Part shown: positions 35,761 through 48,330 of the stretch, piece after piece
Layout of the letters: each line of letters begins with the position of its first letter
Position numbering within the stretch: the first letter of the stretch is position 1
Assembly: GCF_020080835.1 (NCBI RefSeq)
Contig: NC_058162.1
Span: 15,286,122 to 15,350,121, forward strand
Origin: Cotesia glomerata
Lineage: Eukaryota; Arthropoda; Insecta; Hymenoptera; Braconidae
Reading direction: 5' to 3'
DNA: 64,000 nt
Made by a program: the position numbers and the translations under genes
The notes under the pieces: model-generated
What the model was told of the DNA's origin: nothing
The model's input: only the letters and a program-made list of their open reading frames with translations
Database searches by the model: none

Positions 35761-36342
35761 CTTAAGAAGAAAAGAAAAAATAACAAAAATGATGAAAAAA
35801 CAAATTACTTTGAGTATCTGAGCGGCCGCTTACTATTATTATTGTTTGCCTCACATTAATATTATGCTCTCCATTTTTCTACGACGGTTTGACGAGAATG
35901 ACGCACGCGCTCTGTCTCGAAGTACAGTTCAAGTCCCCGTAGAGCTCATATTTTTTTTAACTTTTCAGCTAAATTTTTGCACAAAAAAAAAATTTTTTTT
36001 ATATCGATGTTTTGTTGCTGGTGAAATTTTTAAATGCCAGAAAAATAATTTTTTTAAATAATTTTAACTATGCTGAATATATTATTATTATTATTAATAA
36101 TAATATATTATTATTATTATTATTATAGTTGTTATTGTCAACATTAATTGTAGTAGCACCAGCAATAGAAGTTAGACATAATGCTATAATAACAATAATA
36201 TATTTAATAGTAATATTAGTAATTAAAAAAATAATTATTATAAATATTCAAAAGTTGAAAAAATGTTGGAAGCATTAGATGATTCATCTTGATTCTGATG
36301 TGAGTGCGGATGGTGGTTCGGCGTATTATCAGAATAATTTTG
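35761..36342. other. Noncoding with (ATT)n palindrome near 36077-36125
   Basis: TATTATTATTATTAATAATAATA around 36077-36110 folds on itself. No gene seen. Confidence 0.5.
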
Positions 36343-38992
36343 TCAGTACACATTTTCTCGTGCAGCTGGTTCAATCCAATTAACTGGAGGTAAGTCATTT
36401 GGTGATTGAGTACAGTAACCTGAAATCGTATTAACACTGGGTGATATTGGGGAGTAATTTGGAGCAGCAGTTCCAAGTGGTTGAGAAAAATAACTCTGAT
36501 GTTCAACTCTGGCTGGTACTGAAGAGTAGCTCAAAGTCGCAGTTGGAGGTGGCTGAGGACGGTAACCTGGATTTTCACTACTTGGTGGCTGTGTAGAATA
36601 GGTCGAAGTCGTAGTTGGAGGTGGCTGAGGACGGTAACCTGGATTTTCACTACTTGGTGGCTGTGTAGAATAGGTCGAAGTCGTAGTTGGAGGTGGCTGA
36701 GGACGGTAACCTGGATTTTCACTACTTGGTGGCTGTGTAAAATAGGTCGAAGTCGTAGTTGGAGGTGGCTGAGGACGGTAACCTGGAGATTCAATTCTCG
36801 ATTGAATGTTAACCTGATGATCATGTAACGGCGACTGTGTAGAATAATCTGACGACTTAGATGCAGGTGATTGAGCAAAGAAATCTTTAGCTCCAGGTAG
36901 CTCCGAAGAAATAGTTTCATCAAATGGAGTTGAAGTGTGATTCGGCTGGAAGAATTCCAATTTTTTTGGTCGTTTAGATAATTTATTAGAATCATTTGAT
37001 GTAGCCATTGATCGTTTTGTAGAAGATCTCGAAGTTGAAGTACTCGCTCCTTTATATTTTAACTTCCGGTTACAGCAAACGTTATTTATATGTTTGGAAA
37101 ACATTTTTGATGTGATAGGGATAGCCAACTTTATTTTAATTAAATCTGAAATTATAAATTTATTAATATGAAATCATCATAATCTTCCGTCATAAATTTA
37201 ATTTTACGATATCTACCTTTAATCGCGTCGCTTAGACGCCAATAGACTCCAAGAGATCCTTTACAACCTTTAGCTGAATAAAATTGTAGATTATTTCCAT
37301 ATAATTCGACTAAGATCTCCGTAATAATTTTTTTCCAATCTTTTTTTTCTCCGTGGCGGCGCAGAATAGATTCAAATCTTTCTTTACGTATATAACAATT
37401 TGAGCCTTCGAAAATTTCGACCTGTAAATAATGAAAGAAATGCGTTGATACACTGATAGAAGGATTTGTTTATAGTTAAAAATATTTGTTAATATTTAAC
37501 AAATCATTTGTTAGAGACCACTTGTTAGTCCTTAATAAATATTTCTTAGTATTTAAAAAGATTTATTAATATTTAATAAATGAATATCAGATTTATTAAA
37601 TACAAATAAATCATTTTAAATACTAAGAAATATTTGTTTAATACCAAAAAGTGGTCTCTAATAAATTATTTATTAACTATTAACAATTATTTTTTAATAC
37701 AAATAAATATTTCTATCAGTGTATTAAAAGTAATTACTGGAAAAAATATTAAATAGTTAAGGGTAATATTACCTTATTTAGACCAGCTGTATTAATGCAC
37801 TTAATGGCCTGTAAATATCATTAATAAATTATTAAACATAGTTATGTAATAACGATCTATAAATCGATAGCAAAATATTTTCAAATTACTTACAAATGAC
37901 TTTTATTCATACCTGATTTGTCTGAAGTTCATTTGTTGATGTGTTTTGTCTGTGGTGAATACCTTCAAAATAGCACATTATACGTCTCATACCATCCATG
38001 AATTCATGAGACACTAAAATTAAAAAAAAAAATATTTGCTTGCAATAATTTAATATAAAATTGGAATTTTATAAAATTATCTATAAACATAATCATTACG
38101 ATAACATTAATAACTATGATTATAATAATAATAAAACAAGAAATTATAATAGTAAAAAAAAATTCAATTATTAATATCAAAATTAATAAACTATAGCAAT
38201 TAAGCTTTAAGCAATTAAACTTTTTTTTTCTACAAAAATTATCGTTTTTCAACAAAAATTATTTCTTTTTCAACAAAATTTTTTTTTTTACCAAAAATCG
38301 CTTTTTGATTAACAAAAATGATTTTTTTCCAACAAAAATTATATTGTTTTTAATAAAATCTTTTAAGTTTCAATAGATTTACTGAAAGTTTACATACATA
38401 TAGGACTTTCCAATTCATTAGCAATTGTATCGTTTTCTTTATCTTCCTTATCATCTTCACTACTTGATTCCCCATCAGATGATTTGGTACAATTTTGGAG
38501 AGGATCAACCACATCTGAAGTTGATTCAGATGGACTGTGAGTTTTTAAGCTATCAAAAATCGATGCTTTTTTTAGAAGGGATTCACTACGGTTTTATTTT
38601 TGGCTAACTACACTCTTATTTTTTGTTTTTTGATTTTGTAATTCCTTTTTCTTGTCCAATACATCTTTAGTGTATGATTTTTGTATTTTTGGATCAATAA
38701 TACAACCGACATCATCAATTGCTAATTTTTCTAAATCAGATCTCTTACCTTTTATTAAAAAAAATATTTTTGTTTAATTAATCACCTGTTTTTATATATA
38801 AAAATAATTTCAATAATACTTACAACCCATTTTCAAAACTCTCGCTGAATGCTTCGTAGTTACATTAGTTGTTTTATCCGTCCATTCGAGTGAGGTTAGA
38901 GCTCCTTCGTGTCGATCACGTGCAGGAATTTTTGAGGTAGCTATTACATCAGACTTTTTGTCCAAAATCCAATATATCAGAGCAAATCTCAT
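36343..38992 (-). CDS. BEN-like domain protein with proline-rich repeat tail, six exons
   Basis: Minus-strand exons 38992-38824, 38748-38398, 38013-37913, 37808-37773, 37421-37217 and 37145-36343 have GT-AG borders. The last four join in one frame. Exon 1 (ATG at 38992) reads MRFALIYWILDKKSDVI and 'SLEWTDKT...ARVLKMG', a module often preceding BEN domains in insects. Exon 5 with the start of exon 6 reads 'KDWKKIITEILVELYGNN' and 'SAIKDLIKIK'-like helices compatible with a BEN (DNA-binding) fold; this assignment is tentative. Exon 6 then has a 24-residue YRPQPPPTTTSTYSTQPPSS-type repeat (about four copies). In my model exon 2 contains a TAA at 38597-38595, so either the gene is a pseudogene or exon 2 is spliced differently. 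A MITE sits in intron 4. It is divergent to the transposase at 39690 and could be the partner gene of the same transposon. Confidence 0.5.
36537..36786. repeat. Coding minisatellite, 72-bp unit
   Basis: Three nearly identical 72-base units plus a partial encode 24-residue proline-rich repeats on the minus strand. The unit is a multiple of three and copies differ by very few bases, pointing to recent expansion in frame. Confidence 0.9.
37451..37721. mobile_element. 271-bp fold-back MITE (CACTGATAGA ends) in intron
   Basis: It starts CACTGATAGA and ends TCTATCAGTG, flanked by TA on both sides (37449-37450, 37722-37723). The two halves are complementary nearly throughout ('GAGACCACTT' against 'AAGTGGTCTC'). 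TA duplication with CACTG ends fits a Tc1/mariner- or Mirage-like origin (inference). Confidence 0.7.
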
Positions 38993-39689
38993 GATTTGAA
39001 TCTTTATCAAATGTATCAAATAAAAATAAAATTAAATGAAGAGCTATAGAGAACAAAATCGACGCTTAGTATATTGTAGATGTTATGCGTAGTATATTGT
39101 AGACGCTATACGCACAATGTCGACACAATTATGATGCTATGACACTATTGGTCATCTGAGAGAACAATGCTCAACGCTATTGGTCGATTTTTAATAAGAC
39201 CACATGATTGGTTACCATCTTCTTTACCGATTGCAGACATAAGAAAACTCAGCTTAATATATTCACTAGCTTATCGACTATTTATGTCAACTTTATAAAC
39301 ACAACTTTATAAAGAAAAAAAAAAAATTTTTAACTAATACAACTTATGACTAATTTAAATAAAAGAATTTGATAAAAAAATTTGTTATTATTAAAAAATA
39401 AAATATAAAATTTTATATCATAGTATTGGAGATTTATCTCCAGATTTTGGAGCGCTTGAGATTAGATAACCTAAAACAAAGATAGATTCCAGCCTTGGTG
39501 AATGAAATAATTTTATTAATTTTTTCTAAAAAACAACAATTTTGGTAAGTACGGCCTGTTATAATCTTAATTTTTATTAATAATATTTATAATGCTATTA
39601 TTGATAAAATGAAAATGAGAAATTTTTTCAGACACTTGTTTTGTCAACAATAGTCAATGACACAAATAGCAATATTATAAATTTTCAAT
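38993..39689. promoter_or_regulatory. Putative bidirectional promoter region
   Basis: About 700 bases separate the divergent starts at 38992 (minus) and 39690 (plus). The region contains a repeated 'TAGTATATTGTAGA' (around 39066 and 39090) and CGCTAT words. No defined promoter element can be asserted; the role is inferred only from the divergent layout. Confidence 0.35.
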
Positions 39690-42401
39690 ATGAGGAAACA
39701 ACTTAGAGAACAAAGTCAAGGAGCAAGATATAAGTACATGAAGTCCGTTGAAAAGAGTGATGAAAATAAGCACGAAAAATTGTAAGTTATTTTATTTATT
39801 AATTGCATGTCATTTTCGTAGGTGTAAAAAAAACAAACATTTGGAGTCTTATTGGCATGTTGTTTGACATAATTTTTTCCTTAAATTTTTAGTTACGAGT
39901 CGGAACAAACCAAAACTGCTGAAGACTTTCTGCAGATCACAAATCCTGAATTAGATAATGATACATCAAATGTAAATAATTCGTCAGACCATCCGAATCC
40001 ATCGAATTCCAGCGAGAGTTCATCATCAGGAATTTCGACCTTTGATGATAGCAGTAATGAAATTACTCCAAATGATTCATCTAATAATACCGATTCTTCG
40101 ATCTCTGCAAAAAGTGAAGATTCAAGGATTTTGGACAATATTGGAGACAACAATCCTAATATTAGTAATAATGATGGTGCAGAAAATATAAATGATGCGG
40201 ATCGTTTGTTGATACCACTTTATAGAGGATCAGTTATGAATGTTGAACAAAGTAATTTGATAATTTTATCATTGCTACTGAAACACAACATGACACAGTC
40301 ATGTATTTCTGATGTCATGGAAGTCGTAAAATTCCACTGTCCCTCTGAAGGCTTACAGAAAAATAATTTACATATTTTTAATAAATATGTGTCCAAAGCT
40401 GAACCACTCAAACATTACTATTGCGTTAACTGTTTGAATAATTTAATGACTGAAGATGAAAAGTGCAGTTGTGGTCATGAAGAGGTTGAATATTTCTTGC
40501 AATTATCTATTTTTGATCAGCTACAAGAACTATTTCGCCGACCGGGTTTTTTCGATCAGCTTCAATATCGTTTTCATAGGCAGAAAACAAGGAATACTTC
40601 TGTTGAAGATATTTACGATGGTACTTTATATCAAAAATACTGGAGAAATGGATTTTTCGAAAGTCCATGCAACATTTCACTTACCTGGTACATTGATGGA
40701 GTATCACCATTCAAATCTTCCAAATATAGCCTAACTCCTTTTTATATAAGAATAAATGAATTACCCTATCACAAAAGAATCTTAAAAGAAAATACAATCT
40801 TAGCTGGACTGTGGTTTGGATTGGTAAAGCCAGACTATAATCTATATATAGATAAATTTTATTTGGAATTCCAAAGTTTGTATGAAGGAAAACAGCTTTA
40901 TATACACGATCTTAATGCATTGAGGACTGTTAAAGCTGTTTTACTGACTGGTACGGCTGATCTTCCAGCGAAAGCTGCAGTGTTAAACATGATGTTATTT
41001 AACGGCGAGTATGGTTGTGTTGACTGTGAAAACCCCGGTGAAACTTTGAAGCTCAATACAGGTGGACATACTCACATTTATAAATATCAACCGAATGCAC
41101 CTCTACGTAGTTTAACAAGTGTCTTACATTATGCAGACGAAGCTGTTGCTTTGAAAAAAGTAATTAAAGGCGTTAAAGGACCTTGCGCTCTATCTAAAGT
41201 CATGCCTAATTTTATTGTTGGTAATGCAATCGACTCGATGCATTGTATTTACGAAGGAAATGCAAAAAAATTAATGCATTTATGGTTTGATGCAGAATAT
41301 AGTTCAAGTCCATTTTCTCTCAGGCAAGTAATTGATGTAGTTAAAGACAAATTTAAAAATATCCAAGTTCCACGGTTCGTTCATCGATTCAATACTATTG
41401 ATAATTTTGCCACCTGGAAAGCATCAGAATATAAAAATTGGTTCTTTTATTACTCGGTCCCTATTTTATCAGATATAATGACACCTGAGTATTTCAGTCA
41501 CTATATGCTTTTAGTCACTTCTATTGTGATGCTAAACGCAAATGTAATAACTCAAACGATGATAAATACCAGTAAAAAAAATTTACAATTGTTTGTCAAA
41601 CTATTTCCAGATTTATATGATCTAAAATTCTGTTCAATAAATAATCATATACTATTACACGTCAGTGATAAAGTAAAATCATTGGGACCATTGTGGTCGC
41701 ATTCATGCTTTTCATTGGAAAATCTAAATGGCTTAATGGTAAAAGATATGCATGGTACAACCAATGCAGATTCACAAATTGTTAATTTACATTGGCAAAA
41801 TTTATTGTTACATTCTCGAGTACAGAGATTACCTGATGGTACAATGCGTGACTTTGCTAAAAGGAAAAAAAAACAAGTAAAAATACGAGAAATCTTCGAT
41901 AAATTCAGTACAGTTGGTACTTACTTAAAATTTGACTTGGATAAAGACAATGTTGTAAGAAGAAGTTTAAATAACGGGAACATTGAAGGTGTTTATGGTT
42001 TAGAATATTTTAGATTATTATTAAATGGTATATTGTTTATATCAAAAAATTATAAAGAAACGTTAAAAAATAATTCTTCTTATGTAGCATTTAAATACTT
42101 GAATGAAAAACGTTTTGGTCTTCTTCATTCTTTTATAAAAATTATTGATAAAATATGCGATTGTCAAAAAATTAGTAATTGTAAGTGCCTTGGCCATCAT
42201 TTTGCAATAATAACTCTGCTGCAAGTAGAATCTTTCAAAGAGCCTGTCAGACTTCTCCAACTATCACATTTATATGAATTCATTATAACTGAAAATGTAT
42301 TTGCGATTCCTGTCGAAAATTTACTATCGGTATGTTTTTATATTAATACAGGTAATAAAACATTTATTGCAGAATTGGTTAATCAATATGAAAATGAATG
42401 A
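39690..42401 (+). CDS. CACTA-like (EnSpm, Tnp2-type) transposase, apparently intact
   Basis: Exon 1 (39690-39781, MRKQLREQSQGARYKYM) splices at GTAAGT to exon 2 (39893-42401), giving an unbroken 866-residue protein. The order is a long acidic, serine-rich linker (about 31-130); a helical segment; a zinc ribbon (CVNC...CSC, about 208-224) followed by 'EYFLQLSIFDQLQELF'; 'WYIDGVSPFKSSKYSL' near 295-310, the Tnp2-family block holding the first acidic residue; 'GCVDCENPGE'; 'DSMHCIYEGNAKKLMHLWF' near 475; and a C-terminal cysteine cluster (CDCQKISNCKCLGHH). Such proteins cut and paste DNA in the nucleus. It lacks the C-terminal module seen at 25302-25916, so it may be truncated or a different subfamily. 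The lack of any stop or frameshift in a window full of wrecks suggests youth or function. Terminal repeats were not identified. Confidence 0.75.
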
Positions 42402-44452
42402 TATTGTAAACAAGAGCTTGTACAAATTCTTCAGGAACAGAATAAAAAAAAATCATTGCAATAAAAACTTTTTTAATAGTAATTTTAATTTAATCAGAAA
42501 TAATTTTTTAAAAATTTGCTATAATTAAAATTGAGTTTTAATTTTAGATTAGTTTAATTAATAAATAAGTATAAAAACCCCATTCGATTTGACTTAAATT
42601 TTAAGTTAAAATTAAGTCAAATAAAGAACTAGATTTCGAATCGATAAACAGTTGTTTTTTTAAGACAAAATAAGTCAAATTTAAGGCAATGAAATAATTT
42701 AAGCCAAAAAAAGTTAAATTAAAGGAAACTAAAAAATTTAAGTCAAAAAAAAGTCTGATTTAAGGCAAAAAAGTTAAGAAAAGTCAAGATTAAATCAATA
42801 TTAAGTCAAAAAAAGTTTAAACAATTAAAATGTGGAATACAGTGGTCGGTATATCGACGACTTCAAAGGAAATTAAGTTAAATCAAGTCAAATTTAAGAT
42901 TTTTTTTTGACCCGGGTATTTATGTAGTTATCCAGACGGTACAAAAAAATTATGGTTTTTGTCTAAGACATCATGTGTGCATGGTCCGATTTGAAAAAAA
43001 AAAATTTTTATAATTCAAAAAAATATATTGATCAAATGCACCTAAAAAATTTTTGAGAAAACTCAATTCTTTCATAAATAGCTATTTTGCAAGTAGCTTT
43101 AGATTAATCTATCTCGTTAACAAATAACAATAGCTTGAAACATGCTGGAAATAACATTTAAAGAAAAGATTAACAAATAAAATAAGCACAACCCGATCTC
43201 TCTAGGACCAATAGTTTACGTCATGAGAATTTTTTAATGCAAAATTTAAGCGTTGAGCGCCAACACGTTTAAATAAGTAGCTCTAACTTGGTAAATAATT
43301 TATCGATTCATCTATTTTATTTCTTAATCACAGCTTGTACTTACTTTTATTCAGAAAAACTTTAATTAAGTATAAAAAAACTTTATGCAGTTGTAATTAC
43401 CAAAAAAAAAGGTTTTTCAGTTTTTCGTGGCTCAAAAATAGTAAATATATGATATATGACTTTTCATTAACATACACGCAAGTTTGTAGTGACGAGAGAT
43501 TTTAAGAACAACTTATAAATAGGAAAAAAAAATTTTTTCTTTTGCAAAAAAACGCTTTGAAAATTGTTGCTACCAATGAGGTGACGGTATATATCTTAAT
43601 ATGAAAGACGAAGAAATACAAATAAGTATCTCTCTCTTGAGTTTTTAATTCTGAAAGTTGGGAGAAGGGAGAAAGATAAATTATTTTATTATTATTAGAA
43701 TAGACAGACCTAAGAAAGAGAGAGAGAGAGAGGATAAGGTTTCTTATCTTTCGATCAACAGATGACGAAAATTATTTTAAATATATTTGACGAAGATTCT
43801 GTTTCCCTCGCGGTTTCGGAATCACTGTTAAATCACAGTAAAATTTTAGTGAGATTGTAGTGAAAAGACAGTGAGATCATGATGAATTTACGGTGAAATC
43901 ACTATGACATAGGGACATTAGGTGACTGTGGTTTTATGGTGATCTCAGAGTGGTTCGATAGTAAGTTCACCGTAGTCTTATCATTTTATCACAGTCGTTT
44001 CATAGTTATCTTACAACAGTTTCACCATAAATTCATAGTAATTTGATAGTAATTCCATAGTGATACTGCAGTCAGCTTAGAGTGACACCACTGTGAGTTT
44101 TACAAGGGAGGATGGGGGAATTATTGTCTCTCCACTTGTCTCTCCACAATATAATTATGCATCTCTCAACCACGAACTCTCAATCATTTTTCTCGCCCCC
44201 ACCCCCCTGCATGTCAGGATTTTTTCTTTCATGCCCGACACACATCCGTTGCGACTGTGGCCGACTTACGCGTTATAATCAGTACCTGCATTTGCATTAC
44301 GGCCTTAAATAGTATGGAAGGTACTTCTATAATAACATTTTTACCTTCCATAACTATATGGGAAAACCATAGAAAACCCGGCTGGTACAGAGGCCTGGCA
44401 ATGTAGCGCACATATCTTTTTTTTTTTATTTATAATCACTGAAAAATATTTG
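42402..44452. repeat. Intergenic with two iterated-word islands (42560-42905; 43822-44102)
   Basis: At 42560-42905 the word AAGTCAAATTTAAG recurs with drift ('TTAAGTCAAAAAAAG', 'TTAAGGCAA'). At 43822-44102 words such as CAGTGAAATCAC recur, in forward sense in the left part and complementary sense (CATAGT, TTTCACCAT) in the right, so the island can fold back. No gene is supported, including the short overlapping frames near 44100-44400. Confidence 0.55.
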
Positions 44453-44525
44453 TGCGTGCCGGGATCGAACTCGGGTCCCACTCTTTCGAAATGTGGGCAC
44501 CGAGCCGACTCGGCTATTGCCAGCC
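44453..44525 (-). repeat. tRNA-derived SINE head
   Basis: On the minus strand: 'ATAGCCGAGTCGGCTCGGTGC' (box A with a good D stem) and 'CGAGTTCGATCCCGG' (box B). The anticodon arm CCCAC/GTGGG encloses an 11-base loop, so this is not a regular tRNA. A T-rich tail and A-run follow. Confidence 0.5.
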
Positions 44526-45261
44526 TAACTTATATATTATAATATTAATCTGTTAAAAAATAGGTTTTAAAAATCGGAGTAAGACAAAAAGTTGCCCATT
44601 TTTAGTAAATTTCACAGAAATACAAATAAACTATTGCTTTGATCCTCATGACAGAACATTCGAAATTTTGCCAGTTTCCCACTCAGTTTATAGCTTCAAA
44701 ATAGTCCAGTCGGCCTGGAAAAAGAAGTTGTTTGTTGGCAACTTTTGACAAATGGTCCGAATTTGGATTTTTATTTCTTTCAAAATACGCAGAAAAATAT
44801 TCTAAACATTTGTATGTATGTGGAAAGTGTTGCTTTTTTTTGTTTAAAATATTGCGTTTTAGCGTTGAGCTTCAAGTTAAAAATCACAGAAACTCAAGTG
44901 GTCGAGACATGCTGCGTATAAAATGTAGAGAATTAAATAAGGAACAAAATGATCCAAACCCGATGTCTATACGACCAATATTTCACGTAATATTAATTTT
45001 TTAATGAAAAAAAAATAAATGCGGTTCCGCTTTTCAACAAGTACCTATAACTCCGCGAAAATCATTCAATTTGCTTTTTTTTTTTTTTAAACTATAGCTA
45101 TTGTTGTTTTCTATAAGCAAAAAAATCAGCTAAACTTAAAAAATTTTTTTTGAATTCACTGGAATTATTCTCAGTTTTTCGAAATTCTGCATTAAAAAAT
45201 AGTTAAAATTAGAAAAAAATTATTTTTTTTTTTCATATAAATTGTCGAAAAGTGGCCAACC
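44526..45261. other. Noncoding, nothing recognised
   Basis: A 90-codon frame at 44732-45004 shows no domain and biased composition; I do not support it as a gene. Confidence 0.45.
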
Positions 45262-45361
45262 NNNNNNNNNNNNNNNNNNNNNNNNNNNNNNNNNNNNNNN
45301 NNNNNNNNNNNNNNNNNNNNNNNNNNNNNNNNNNNNNNNNNNNNNNNNNNNNNNNNNNNNN
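45262..45361. other. Assembly gap (100 N)
   Basis: Standard 100-N gap. Confidence 0.95.
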
Positions 45362-47284
45362 TACTGGCGTAGTGGCAAAAAAGAAATTTGTTAGATGAAA
45401 ACAGACAAAACGAAAGGCACAATCTAAAGCGATGAAGATGTGGCTCATACTTTAAATCAGGGTATTCCATAAGAAAATCAGCAAGAATTTGTGAATATAC
45501 ATTGCTGCGCGCCATAGTTTAATCGATGATAAAAAAGATGGGCTCATTCTTCAAAGAAATGGTGTGGAAGATTGCTTTAAAGCATCAACAAACCGAAGAT
45601 AGTAAATCATTAAAACAGCAAGCTGAGGAATCTGGGTCAATACGTAAAAACAAAATTAAAATTTTAAACGTATATTCAGATCAAAGCGGTTTTCAGTTGA
45701 AATATTCCGGTTTGAAACTTAGAGAGAAGTTGGTATAATCTGTTACTTCCACTATTGCTACGTTCAACCAACTGTATCCGTTGATGGAGCTTTTTATCTC
45801 CACTTTTTTTGGTTCTAAAAGAAACCAAGTGTAAATTTGGACCAATAGTTGAAACAACACTTTGTGGTCTCATAACGTTACAAAATTCTACATCAAATTA
45901 TTCTTTTATTTTTTCTGGTTTGCGCATGCCGTTGTGATACAAATAGTTCATATTAATTTTATCGACTTCAAAATTTCGTTGGAGAGGGTGTTTTTTTCCA
46001 AATGCACCCTTTGTTTGGTCAATTGACTCACATGGACTGGGCATTGTCCTCAAGTTAGCCAAAGCGTTAAAACCAACAAATAAAAGAGCACCGAAGTACG
46101 ATTCTATCAAAATAACTGAAAATCTGTTTATTGGATCTGTTGGAAAAGAATTGACATTTTTCGGACGCAGTTTTATTTAATAAACTTGCATTTACGAAAT
46201 AACATTATAAAATACAATCACTTACACATATCCAGTTGTCACCTCCTCGGCAATATCCAAGCACTGTGGTACAAAAAGTGCTACGAAGTAAAACCAGATG
46301 AGTTTGAAATCCTGTGGATTTGCATTTCACGATCATTGTGAAGTCTCGTTGTCAAAGAGTAAAGCAATATCCGCTGTTCATGGCAAAGTTTGTTAACATT
46401 TTTTCACAAACATCACGCGATCGGCAAAACAGAATGATCTGCATAAAGATGAAAATGATGAATTTAAAGGCATTGGAATTCTCATAAAGACTGAAAATAT
46501 TGTATTTTATAAAAAATCATTTTGTAAATTATTTTAAATTAATTCTTGATTATAGTAAAGTAAAAAAGTATATGCTATATTAAAGCATTTTTTGTAACTT
46601 TTTTCTTTCTTTTCAAACAGATTCATTGGCTATTTATTATTTTATAATATTTGATGTCCTGACAATAAAAATAAATAAAGTTTGGGATGAGAAGTAAACA
46701 AGTAGTAAAAATCAAATTATTATTATTTTCTAAATGCTAGAAATGCACGAACAAAATTGTTGTTTATTAATCCATATCGAAATTACCACAATAAAACGAT
46801 ATTTCTGTGAGGAATTGGTGGTCACGTAGATGTTAAGGGATGTTCACCCCCTAAACTTAATTTTCTGGTAACCCGAAAGGTCTTCTCTACTTTTTTTTCC
46901 TCTCCCGATTGCTGGTTCTATCGAAAATCCATCGAATAGTTTTTATAAAAGTTTTAGACCTTTCAACCCTCATAACTTTTAATTTATCCATTGTTTTATT
47001 ATAAAGCCAAAAGCATCTTTTCATGATTTTCCACCCCGAAAATTATGCAATTGAGTCCTATTCGATTATTTAAACTGCAAGTATGCGAAACTTGAAAACA
47101 CCCTCGAGAAGCAAACTTTGAGGTTTCACCCCAGCTCCGCAGATAAAAAAAACCCGCGTGTCTCTTAGATTCCTTCGATTCAGAATAACATATCTCAGTT
47201 TCATCGAACCGAAGGGGGGACACCGGAAAGCAATTGTTGGTTAACACGTGTGTGAGCACCTTTAAGATTGGGTTTAGTACTAAC
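45362..47284. other. Unclassified; possible relic frames at 45400-46110
   Basis: Several 65-107 codon frames on both strands (plus 45526-45738; minus 45676-45873, 45898-46110) cluster here and may be pieces of a decayed transposon gene, but none shows a motif I recognise. The remainder is noncoding. Confidence 0.3.
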
Positions 47285-47745
47285 TTAAATCTCGCGTTGG
47301 CTGCATTTTTACTGCCATCCCCCTGAAGCTACAGTTTATGTAGATATAATTCAGCGGCTCTGGCGACCAGTCAAACAACTGTAGAATTGCTTTAACTGCT
47401 GAAGTTGCGGCATCTATGTAGTGAGGTCACCACACATTTTATTTTCATCTAGTCTGTGGCATGTCACTTTACATAAAAAAAAGTCAGGATCGAGAAAATG
47501 TGAGCGCGCTCATAGTATGTGCTGATAAAAATTTAATAATTTCAAGTAACAAATTGTTTATAAGTAAATATAAATTAATATCACGGTAAAATAAATTATG
47601 AATTACCGTTATAATAAAAAACGTCAGTAGTCGAAATTGCAACACTCAAAAACCATTCTGCTTACAGTAAACACATTCGGTAGTCTGGCGTCTGACTTTT
47701 GAACGAACTTTTGGCGCCAGATTCGCCCTGAATCTGTGAGCCTTA
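47285..47745 (-). repeat. Dispersed repeat, inverted copy of 10737-11232
   Basis: Read on the minus strand it follows the first half of the nested insertion: 'CACAGATTC', 'TCTGGCGCCA', 'TTTACTGTAAGCAGAA', 'TATCAGCACATACTAT', 'CACAGACTAGAT', 'ACATAAACTGTAGCTTCA'. Substitutions and small indels are scattered, so the copies are old relative to each other. Confidence 0.75.
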
Positions 47746-48066
47746 TTGATGCTAACATTGTAATGATAAGTGATACTTCTATTGATTTTATAGTCTGAAA
47801 CCTTTATGTCATATCTATGGAAAACTGAATTGAAAATTTTATTAATGCACGTAAAATTTTAATCCCTAATTGACAAACAATCCTCCATATGTATATTTTT
47901 CGCAACATTTTCGCATCTAAATTGCATTTATTACCCAGAGTCAATACTTAAAAAGAGTCGCAGCCTTTCTCTGAAAGTCGACCAGTCGATCGCTATCTGA
48001 GTACTCCGAGACCACGATTACTGCACACACGCTCAGGCGGCGCAAGAATAACTTTCATTACGAACC

Positions 48067-48330
48067 ATAGCTTAAAGGGATAGTTTGCCACCGGAAATGT
48101 ATTAAATTGTCGACTTTATTATAATTACAAAAATCATATCAACATCGGTAACTTTACAAAAAAATTAGGTTCGTTTGTTTATCTTTCAAAGAGGAATATA
48201 AAAACACCAAGAAACCGCCCGCTATCGTTGAAAAAATGAAAAAAAAATTTGTTGAAAATTAAAAAATAAAAAAAAAATTTTTTATCGTACTTGGCGCGCG
48301 TCATTGAGTACCTCAAATTTTTAAGGAAGA
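48067..48330 (+). repeat. Diverged copy of the 11171-11515 segment
   Basis: Shared blocks in order include 'AAGGGATAGTTTGC', 'TTATTATAATTACAAAAA', and 'GGCGCGCGTCATTG' against 'GGTGTGCGTCATTG'. It has the opposite sense to the neighbouring 47285-47745 copy. The flanks 47746-48066 and 48331-48799 hold no gene I can support. Confidence 0.45.

Noticed and set aside
44093..44312. Overlapping 61- and 66-codon frames
   Set aside because: Two frames are open over the same stretch, there is no domain, and they adjoin an iterated-word island.
45526..46110. Possible gene made of several 65-70 codon frames
   Set aside because: No recognised motif, frames on both strands, and no splice pattern I could defend. 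Kept only as an unclassified region.
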